A stretch of DNA of 64,000 nucleotides from Periplaneta americana (Eukaryota > Arthropoda > Insecta > Blattodea > Blattidae). Shown here piece by piece: positions 55,735 through 64,000 of this stretch; the first letter of the stretch is position 1; every line of letters starts with the position of its first letter. The stretch lies in contig NC_091124.1 of the NCBI RefSeq assembly GCF_040183065.1, positions 94,816,501 through 94,880,500 on the forward strand. Reading direction: 5' to 3'. The position numbers and the translations under genes were made by a program. The notes beneath the pieces were generated by a model that worked only from the letters and a program-made list of their open reading frames with translations, made no database searches and had not been told where the DNA came from.

Positions 55735-56455
55735 AATATCTAGTTATGAAAATAATGACAAGATTATGACAATGGTTATGGCTCGTGATCAGAATATTGT
55801 ACGAAATGGAAATGGAAATATAAAAATTGAAAATTTAGCCTAAATATCTTGGAACAACAGTAACAAACATAAATGACATCCGGGAGGAAATGAAACGCAA
55901 AATAAATATGGAAAATGCCTGTTATTATTCGGTTGAGAAGCTTCTGTCATCCAGTCTGCTCTCAAAAAACGTGAAAGTTAGGAGTTATGAAACAATTATA
56001 TTACCGGTTGTTTTGTATGGTTGTGAAACCTGGACTCTTACTTTGAGAGGGAAAAAGAGGTTAAGGATGTTTGAGAATAAGGTGCTTAAAATATTTAGGA
56101 CTAAGAGGGATGAAGTTACAGGAGAATAGAGAAAGTTACACAACGCAGAACTGCACGCATTGTATTTTTACCTGACATAATTAGGAACATTAAATCCAGA
56201 CGTTCGAGATGGACAGGGCGTGTAACACGTATGGGTTAATTCAGAAATGCATATAGAGTGTTAGTTGGGAGGCCGGAGGGAAAAGAACTTTAGGGAGGCC
56301 AAGACGTAGATGGGAGGATAAAATAAAATGGATTTGAGGAAGGTGGGATATGATGACGACTGGATTAATCTTGCTCATAGGGACCGATAGCAGGCTCGTG
56401 TGGGGCGGCAATGAACCTTCGGGTTCCTTAAAAGCCATAAGCAAGTAAGTAATGA
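55735..56455 (+). mobile_element. LINE family L, 3' half of ORF and AAGT tail
   Basis: Starts with MVMARDQNIVRNGNGNIKIE, then after a frameshift the block SWNNSNKHK.. corresponds to YLGTTVTNINDIREEMKRKI. An open frame at 55890-56129 reads NMENACYYSVEKLLSSSLLS and VRSYETIILPVVLYGCETWT. It continues broken to KLHNAELHALYFYLT and RRSRWTGRVTRMG, ending gggttccttaaaagcc and (AAGT)n. It corresponds to the region lost from the 34.4-35.2 kb fragment. Confidence 0.8.
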
Positions 56456-57027
56456 CCAGGCTTTGGATCCGAGACAACTTAAGAATGAAGTGAAGTTACA
56501 GTGCAACGGAGTACAGATGGAGTGAGGTGTCGCGTTGAGTTTTGTTTACCTGTGCGTTGGTGTACAATCCGGTTCGTGATCAGATGTACAGTATTATTCC
56601 GTCTCACTCTACGGAACGAACTCAGGTCATCACAGTGCATTTTTAATTCATAGTGAACAGTATGGACACGGTTGTTCATTGTAACGCTAACGCCTTCAAC
56701 GTCGCCGAAGGACATGAAAACTTGTGAGCTATGTATCCTACTTCATTTTCCACCGTCATTAGATTGTACTATTAATAGTAGAATATAACGCAGCACATTG
56801 ACGTTGTTTACATTCTCAGTATGTCTGTTTACTATGTTCAAGGAACTCTATAGTCAAGTTGTGCGTAAATTGGTTGCTAAAATGTCCCGGATCCTAAGCT
56901 TGCTCATGACAAGAGAACGGAACGTACTATTGTCATAGTTCTGATTGTAACAGTTCTGACTTAATTAATAATAATTCTACAAAGAAGAAAAATCATTATA
57001 AGCTATACTAGTTCATGCTCTACTTAC
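56456..57027. other. LGR1 intron, no further feature recognised
   Basis: A minus frame at 56479-56715 lacks a recognisable family. The donor of the next exon is at 57027-57022. Confidence 0.45.
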
Positions 57028-57102
57028 AGGTCTCTGAGACTGTTCAGGCCAACGAAAGCACTGGGTTCAATAACCCGAAGATCCCTGTTCCCTTTGAGGC
57101 TC
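57028..57102 (-). CDS. Lgr1: LGR1-type receptor, leucine-rich repeat exon
   Basis: Acceptor tattttttttacag, donor cct/gtaagt (consensus). The 75-bp length and phase 2 are typical of LRR exons in this gene family. It encodes SLKGNRDLRVIEPSAFVG and LNSLRDL, an LRR with the pattern x-L-x-x-N-x-x-L-x-x-I-x-x-x-A-F. This corresponds to the repeat reading YLNKNKYLTVIDKDAF in vertebrate TSHR. Upstream LRR exons and the signal peptide were not found between here and 64000. Confidence 0.93.
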
Positions 57103-57202
57103 CTGTAAAAAAAATAATAGATAGCAAAATGTTTCTCCACAAGGTATGTTGTGCGATATTAGTAGTTTTATGGTTCAGCTGAAGCGTGATTTTTGTGTCC
57201 TG

Positions 57203-57437
57203 TTAAGCCTTTGTTTTTCTGAATCGACGCATGCGGGTTGCGAGGTGCGGGGCCCGCCTCGCACATATCCGGACTACACGAAAGACAGTGAGTGGTTTCT
57301 ATAACTGTGAGATACGCAGACCTCGCACCTCGCAACTATAGAAACCACTCACTGTCTTTCGTGTAGTCCGGATATGTGCGAGGCGGGCCCAGCACCTCGC
57401 AACCCGCATGCGTCGGTTCAGTAAAACCAAGGCTTAA
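57203..57437. mobile_element. Foldback MITE, family F, copy 3 (most complete)
   Basis: 235 bp bounded by TTAA on both sides. Arms of about 105 bp are almost exact complements: gcatgcgggttgcgaggtgc, ggcccgcctcgcacatatcc, then ggactacacgaaagacagtg. The centre is gagatacgcagacctcgcac. A few arm mismatches (tttg versus ccaaggc complement) are confined to the ends. Confidence 0.95.
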
Positions 57438-57810
57438 CCGCACTACAGCAGAAAATATTTTAGAATTAGGCCCACTTCCGAGTACGGCAATGTGAATTCC
57501 ATAGCCTATGTTATGAGAGGCACTGTAATATGGAATTCATGAGGCTTAAGACGAGATTCTAACGTTAAGTTAAATTCTGAATAGTAAAATAAACTGTGGC
57601 GGTTGTTCCTGCCCGCCATCTTTTCTATCTTCTTTTTTTTTACCGTTACATCGGATCCATTTATTGATTATCTTGGTTATATATTTTGTGTCCTGTGTTT
57701 TACTACTGTTCACAGAGGGCACTGTATCATTAATTTATCTCTGGTTACGCATATTCTCCATTGCTGAAACTCCATGTCAAGCGCGGGCTTATTGTACCCT
57801 CATACAAGGA

Positions 57811-57980
57811 GTTTTTGGTTTTTCTGAACAGACTTATGCGAGGTGCGAGACCCGCTGCGATGTGCGCAAACATCGCATCTCGCAGCTATAGAAACCACTC
57901 ACTATCTCTCGTGTAGTCCGAATTTGTGCGAAGCGGGCCTAGCACCTCGCATACTTCGGTTCAGAAAAACCAAGGCTTTA
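57811..57980. mobile_element. Foldback MITE, family F, copy 4 (left arm mostly deleted)
   Basis: Ends tttttggtttttctgaacag and ggttcagaaaaaccaaggct. The left arm retains about 50 bp, while the right arm is complete (ctcgtgtagtccgaatttgt, gcgaagcgggcctagcacct). This is the mirror image of the deletion in copy 1. Confidence 0.9.
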
Positions 57981-58615
57981 AAGAGATTCTACGTTACTGT
58001 TACACCTCGTTTATAGGCTATAAATGCCCGGTCTTGATATGGCGTAGCGTTTACTGAAAGCTCCTACTTGTTTGGATTTTGTCGGTTGACATTTTATCAG
58101 AAGAGATTCTTTGCTAGCTGCGGTGGATGAAAGTTCCAGGAATAGAGAAGTTAGCCTTAGGAGGCAGAACACAAAGGGGTTAGCCTAAGCCTGCTTAAGA
58201 TAGAATTGGCCTGAGATAGCGGAGTTGCTGCCTACTGCGTGGCGAAGTCATGTTACGTTTTCAGCACAACAGGTAAAAGTAGACTTTCTTCGAGAGCATG
58301 GTATTTCTATTGAACTGAAATGTAACCAGGGAATCTACGTTCTCGTTTGCAGTAAACGCTACTAAGTAGGGAGTTATTATTTTTTGTAATATATGGGCCT
58401 ATACTTACTTGTATATGTAGATATACAGTGCTTTTTTCAGGGGGTATGGAGGGTACTCGTACCCATAAGCTTTTATTATTATTATTTTTTTTTTGCAAAT
58501 TTCATGAAAAGTACACATCTTTATAATAATTCAGAAATTATGCCGAAATTACTATGAAAACGACTATAAACGAGCGGTTTGAAATATCTCATGTTAGTAA
58601 TGCTACCATCGGCTG

Positions 58616-58870
58616 CTATTGCTTCCCATAATTCTGAGCTTTTAAGAGTTGAAGAAGCACCTGGGCGATAAGCGATTCAACATCGATACGGCCATTCAAC
58701 AAGCCGTCATGGCGTGACTTCAGAGACTTTACGCATATTTCTTCTTTGCCGTCATCGATGCTTATCCAAAGACTTGTTTTAACGGTCGGAAGAGATGAAA
58801 TACACTGGGAGCCAGAGCGGGGCTGTAGGGAGACTGGTCCAGTACTTCCCACCGCAAGCAGCAAACTCAC
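58616..58870 (-). other. Open frame of 84 codons, unidentified
   Basis: The frame has balanced base and codon composition unlike its AT-rich flanks. It includes KTSLWISIDDGKEEICVKSL and DGLLNGRIDVESLIAQVLLQ and ends at a TAG. It could be a real exon, a processed pseudogene piece, or transposon-derived. No domain is recognised, so no function is proposed. Confidence 0.3.
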
Positions 58871-61477
58871 ACCTGTTTTCGTGACAGGACATTCATATCA
58901 TACACATCAACAAGTTAACGATGAATATCTGCTGGTGGGATGCCCTTCGAACGCAAAAATGGGATTACACAATACATTTTCACATTTGACCATATTTCCA
59001 TACGCGTAGGCATCTTACAACTAATATTGCGAGAATATGACGCAACATATGCGCCATCTAGTGGCTGCGTGATAAAGCTGCGGTCTGCTGCGGCTGATGA
59101 AGGGGGAATATGTCACCCGTGGGAGCTCTCTTACCTTACTTTTTTAATTACCCTCTTAGACAGAAAGATAGACGGACGGACGGACAGACGAATGGACAGA
59201 CAGATATAAATAGGTAAACATAGGTAAGCAGGAAGATGACGAGCGCGTGGGCGGACAGAGGGACAAAAAAAATGATGGATCATTTCAAATGCGAACATGC
59301 AATTGGGATCCACATGAAAACAAATGAGTGAATTTTATTCGTGACTGAATGAACAGATAGATTCGTAGAATGAACTGGTAATTGTGTATAGTGAGGATCA
59401 GGTAAGAACAGTTCCTAAACAGAAAATATTGCCGTCTTGTCAGTGTTGCCAACTGTTACCAGATGGCACGCGATTCTACGTACTGAATGACTTATTTACT
59501 TACCGTACTTTATCTTTACGGTGGAATGTTATTCTAAATAATTCAATAATTAGTAGGCAAACTATACGAGAAAGGGATCAACATGTTAGGTATTTTGTCT
59601 GGCAATAGGAAATTCATTGGTTTGACTAGACAATTGATTCACGAGATCTAACCTAAAGTGTATTTTGTTTGATCACATAAAATAATTATTAGTACTAACT
59701 CCGAAAACTTACCTGAATTATTAGTGTGTTCAAATTTCACTAGCTTCCAGTAAGCGGCTCAGAAATATAGTACAATTTTAATTTTATGGAACTCCAGTAC
59801 CGACAACATTTGTCTCAGCTGCCAACATACAGTTGCAAAATCACTACCATTTGTAATATTTATCAGTATCGAAATTCGAAACGAAGTTGGCAAAAGAAAA
59901 TTCAACCTGCAAACTAGAAAATCTCCACAATCCACTAGCATAGGTAGTAATGGAGGGAAAAATGGTTAGGTTTCACTCTTAGGGTATGAAGTAAGCTGAC
60001 TCGGACTATACAGTATGTCGTATGAAGAAAAATACGGCTCAACGTTAGAGATATTATTTATCAACTATAGACGTTTTCGTAGACTTTATTGCATTAGTTT
60101 AAGCTTGTTATTTGATCTTGGTAGAAAGGCACTGGGTAATGTAGGGGCTTCTTGTTGAAGAATTTTCTATTAATACTGGTAACACTCGTGTGATATAACT
60201 TTCACATAATCAATTTTGAATAATAATATTACTAAATTGCAAAAGCAGATAACAGTCATAGAATGGTATTATACGGAACTTAATTTGTCTTTTATGTCAC
60301 TTTTAAATGGTGAAATTTGTAAATAGATCTATAAAGTAATATTACAAATGAATAGAACTTGCGACTACTCATCTTATGTGAATTTGTGCGAAATTAATGG
60401 CATGCACCAATTTACGCCATCTTCCATATAGAGGTTTTCTCTCGTCTGTGATTGTCCTTATGCTGTATGTATATTCAACTTAACATTAGACAGTTCCTCA
60501 AACAGCGGAAGTTCTGTGATGTGGGTTGAACACGAAGCAGGTTATCCACTTCTCATAGCAGAGGACATGACACTGACAAATGGCAAACATCCATGCCCTA
60601 TGCGGAATTCATAACCACAATCTTGGCATGGACACAACAGCTGTCAATAACTGAAATCATAAGCTACCATTTATAAATAAAGTTTCGTTTGCATGTATTG
60701 GCAACCCAGCTATTCGTGTCGGGGAACCATCTAGTGGAAGTAGATCGTACTGCCAGGAAGAAGAACAGGTTGCAATATTCGTTCAGTGGCCAGTAGTATA
60801 CTCCATCTTGGCGTGCCCAAGCTTCACAATTAATTAGTTTTAATATAAGTGTTAATGTGTACGACAAAAACAATTAATATACCCCATTTTTTTATCATGC
60901 ATGAGTGATGTTCTATACTTACAGTTTAGTTTCTTCAATAGTAATTTTAAAAAATAAATAAAAACGTAATAGACTATGCATATCATTGAAAATAATACAT
61001 TCTGCTTTCTGGATTTTCAGAGAAGGCTTCCTTTATAATACCAAAGAATAAGATCGTTCACTTTATTTTAACGTTTATATTCATCTCCACGCCACGTAAA
61101 ACCATACTGCAAGTATTCATCTAAACGTGAAGAATGTTGCTACAGGTGGAAGGTTAGGTTAGGTTTTATTAGGTGTGTAGTATTATTACTATGTTGGCGA
61201 CACTGAAACCCACTATGAAATTAATGAAATATGGCAGACGACGATTTTCGTGTATAAGTAAAGTACCTATTTAGGACAGACTGGGTGGGCCCACAGCTCT
61301 CCAAGTGATCACATTTATTTGTACTAATGAATACTTTCATTTTATAGTTTATTTAAGCGATCTTGAAAAAGGTAAGAAGTGGCGTTCCTGTAATTCACAA
61401 TTACCTTAAAACTATAAAACTTTGAGTGAAAACGTTAGAAATGTTAAATTTTTTTAAAAAGGTAATATATCTTAATG
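58871..61477. other. No gene recognised
   Basis: Contains a GACA/GACG-rich simple stretch at 59158-59205. A donor-like site at about 59710 (minus) follows a short frame ending YWKLVKFEHTNNS that could not be tied to the receptor. An AAACT/gtaagt site at about 60930 (minus) likewise lacks an LRR-like exon before it. Confidence 0.4.
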
Positions 61478-61674
61478 CAGTGGTTCCTAATCTTTTTTGA
61501 CTGACGACACACTTTACTGAACGCTCACGATATTGCGACACATTTATTTTTATTAAATATAATGATATAATAATAACAACCAGTGCCTTTCTTCGGGAGG
61601 AAAAGGTGGTGGAACTCTGTGTAAAATCTTTTACACTACATGGCGCTGTGCGACACACCGGTTGGGAACCACTG
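61478..61674. mobile_element. hAT-type MITE with 8-bp target duplication
   Basis: Ends cagtggttcc and (complement of) cggttgggaaccactg are those of many hAT elements. Flanks are tcttaatg (61470-61477) and ccttaatg (61675-61682), an 8-bp duplication with one mismatch. The 197-bp interior is non-coding (cgacacac motifs near both ends). Confidence 0.9.
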
Positions 61675-61682
61675 CCTTAATG

Positions 61683-62585
61683 ATAGACGGGCCTGATTCA
61701 ACACCGGTGTGGTGTCATCACCAATGTCTTTCGAAGGCTCGTCTCTCATTAAAGTATACCTATTACCTTTTCTTTTTTTACATTTTTAACACTTTTAATG
61801 TTTTAACTAAGAAAGTTTCATAGTTTAAAAAATGGGACATTTTCAAACATAGTAAATATAATGAGAAAATACGTATCAACTTCGTGTCACGATTTGTTTT
61901 GCAAGTTTGTGATTACGCAAACATACGCAGCTTACACAGCTAGACTCTCTGCTTTCTATGCACAAATTTCTAGACGCGAGAATTTGCAAGCTTGCACATA
62001 GTCGTCTGATGCCACTCGGTCTGTGTTTGTAGAGCTAGAATGATCAAATAATGACATAGAGGTCGTATTTGTTATCTTTATGATTGCTGCGAGATTTACT
62101 GCCGTATAGAACCATTATTCCATAATAATTAATAGATATGACCGCCGTATAAGCTCAAAGGCTTACTAGAAACAATGTGAGGTTCATCTCCATGAAGGTT
62201 TCAATTCAGAAAGTCGATTTTCAGGCAAGAGAGTGCTTAACTCAAGTGTTGATGGGTCTAGTGGAATTCTTGAAGGAAGAGACTGGATCTAATGAGAGGT
62301 ATTCTTGGATACTTTTAACATCCATTCTTTATTCTGTCGTTTCTTTAATTCTCTAATTCACAACCATTCTCAATACCGATACAAGAAGAAATTTAAAGTG
62401 GTAATCAAATAATAGCTGATAAATCACTACTTTTGTTTAAGAAATTTATCAAGAACTTTTTCTCCTACAAAATTATAAGGAAATGCTGTTGGCAAGAAGA
62501 AGAAATTCAGAGTAGCAGAACTGATACATACTGATTTCTGGATTTTGTAGGTATTCTTAAAGAAACCTTACAGCTATGAAACAAA
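61683..62585. other. No gene recognised
   Basis: No supported open frame; may include the 5' flank of the transposon relic that follows. Confidence 0.4.
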
Positions 62586-62589
62586 GATA

Positions 62590-62900
62590 CAGAATTAAAT
62601 CAATTTAATTGGCACAATGTTAAATGGTTCCGATTCACAAAGGAATATGAGACAGTGTTTTTCGAAGAGGATGTACCGTTCAAGTCACTAAGTCTCATTC
62701 GTAGAGCGAAAGTAGATGCTGTGCTAGAAAAATTCTATCGAGGCACTCTATCAATTTCAAAAGAAAAAACGATATTTTAGATTTTCTACCACTTATTCCA
62801 CCTACATTTCATAACTTTTACAAGCATCTGAAAACAAATTATGCTGAGAACGAAAACTGCCCGACAAAAGAATTTTCCGAAGACTGAATTGATGGTCTTG
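62590..62900 (+). pseudogene. Transposon-like coding remnant, unidentified
   Basis: A plus-strand frame reads FNWHNVKWFRFTKEYETVFF and EEDVPFKSLSLIRRAKVDAV. After one stop at the TTT-TAG it continues FLPLIPPTFHNFYKHLKTNY. The W-x-x-(V/I)-x-W-x-(R/Q)F start and LLPLIPP-x-x-H-x-FY end recur in uncharacterised repeat proteins of arthropods. I cannot name the superfamily. Confidence 0.4.
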
Positions 62901-63834
62901 TATTCCTCACAATTATTTTATTGCTGACTCTGAACATAATGTGTTGTTAATTAGGGTACTATTATGTTTTGTTTGCAAATTCATTATCTGAAATTATGTA
63001 AAGGTTATTGCGTTCATTGGTCATAATAGTGTGTAAGTCTAGTTTTCAATACCTCAGAAAAGGATATGTCACGTTCTTCCTCAAATATCTGACTTTGAAT
63101 GAATTACTTAGCTCATAAAGAATGTTATTAACAAAGTGAAAAACTTCTCCCAAAGATTTGTTTGAAGATAATAAATAAAACGTTTCTCCTATAAAATGTT
63201 TTTGACATACTCTTTTTCCGTAACAGCCTAGTTATACAATCAGTGGGCTAACATAGATTTCTTTTAAAGGGAGAAAATATTAAAATTCTCTTGGTTCCAA
63301 ACTTTTTTTGATGTGTATATGTTTTCTATGTTACATATGTGTATTATATTTACTTAAAGATCGACGTTTTAATAAAAGTATCTGTAACAAAAAAAAAAAG
63401 TATCTGAGTGATCGCTAGAAAATGAAAAGACGAAGAAGTGGAGGATTTTGAGTAAAATTTCCATAAGTTTGACGTAATTTTAAAGCGTGACCGTAAATAT
63501 TTGCAAAAACAAAACTTTTCATGAATAAGGAAGTAGGCTTATTATATTTCAAATTCAGAGACGGTGCCAGTTAAAATCCAGTTTTATTTTTCTGAAAATA
63601 ATATTACTTTTAAACATCACATGGTTGACGCGTAGCCACGATATGGTCGCTGAAATTTGTGATGACGTATTACACCTGAGTGAGAAGAAATGCAGGTTGA
63701 GCACATTTTAAATTGTAAGTCGTAGTTGAGTAAGTAGTAATATGTTTAGCAGGGCGTGTTTCTATTTATGGCTCTTTGCTCCTGAGATCTAACAAATTAA
63801 GGATGACACAAGTGAAATAGGAACACAAGTTAAG
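62901..63834. other. No gene recognised
   Basis: AT-rich sequence without a supported feature. Confidence 0.45.
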
Positions 63835-64000
63835 CCACCGGCGTGCTCAGTCGACTGAAGCGCTTGCCTGTCGATCCGGAGTTGTGCTCGGGTATGGGTT
63901 CGATTGCCGCTTGGGCTGATTACCTGGTTGGTTTTTTTCCGAGTTTTCTTCCAACCGTAAGGCGAATGTCAGATAATCTAAGGCTAATTCTCGGTCTCAT
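63835..64000 (+). mobile_element. tRNA-headed SINE, family 3, cut by the window end
   Basis: Head ccaccggcgtgctcagtcga, gcgcttgcctgtcgatccgg, B-box gggttcgattgccgcttgg, body gattacctggttggtttttt, ccgagttttcttccaaccg. It is the plus-strand counterpart of the SINE at 34660-34915; the 3' end is outside the window. Confidence 0.88.

Noticed and set aside
58430..58480. hAT element starting cagtgcttttttcaggg
   Set aside because: The left end looks plausible, but no matching right end or 8-bp duplication was found.
59700..59760. Minus-strand exon ending YWKLVKFEHTNNS before a good GT donor as an LGR1 exon
   Set aside because: No LRR pattern, an upstream stop close by, and phase not matched to the 57102 acceptor.
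60925..61040. Minus-strand donor aaact/gtaagt with KEAFSEN-like sequence upstream as an LRR exon
   Set aside because: A stop codon lies between the KEAFSEN-like piece and the donor, and no acceptor fits.

Overview
The window is nuclear DNA from a large, AT-rich, repeat-laden animal genome, most likely an insect. The one clear host gene is a glycoprotein-hormone-type receptor with the intron-exon layout of animal LGR genes. The rest is dominated by tRNA-headed SINEs, RTE- and CR1/Jockey-like LINE remains, mariner/Tc1, pogo, Mutator-like and hAT DNA transposons, and several hairpin (inverted-repeat) elements. The mix, the 3-6 kb introns and frequent TAGGCCTA octamers suggest a hemimetabolous insect such as a cockroach or relative; that placement is inference. 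No rRNA, CRISPR, operon or prokaryotic feature is present.

Host gene. Six minus-strand exons, at 57028-57102, 51867-51984, 47540-47632, 35773-36169, 29776-30004 and 25681-26383, join in phase with GT/AG borders. They encode about 537 residues: the last leucine-rich repeats, the Cys-rich HCCAF hinge, seven membrane segments with ERW and NPYLY motifs, and a cytoplasmic tail. Signature strings place it with type-A LGRs (insect LGR1; vertebrate TSHR/FSHR/LHCGR). The 5' part of the ectodomain was not found and probably lies beyond 64 kb. A possible terminal exon of an unrelated Thr-rich, GPI-type surface protein is on the plus strand at 15607-15806.

Left third (1-25 kb), no LGR exons. It contains an RTE-like LINE 3' half (3328-4300) with a 187-bp internal copy at 1291-1477; an IS630/Tc1-like transposase (5954-8604) interrupted by two hAT-type insertions, each with a perfect 8-bp target duplication; a MULE relic split by a hAT MITE (12.1-12.6 kb); tandem repeats; SINEs with clear target duplications; and long inverted-repeat elements at 17.0 and 18.6-19.8 kb.

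Middle (25-47 kb). LGR1 exons alternate with intronic insertions: a small inverted-repeat element carrying two hammerhead-like motifs, a broken transposon gene split by a SINE, a hAT MITE, duplicated tRNA-like repeats, and two CR1/Jockey-like LINEs lying tail to tail across a CATA microsatellite.

Right third (47-64 kb). It holds the LRR exons, mariner and LINE fragments, three members of a foldback MITE family (a fourth is at 28.1 kb), a hAT MITE and a SINE cut by the window edge. The most unusual signal is a set of five hammerhead-ribozyme-like motifs, four of them paired in opposite orientation inside inverted-repeat elements, which suggests Penelope-like retroelement remains.
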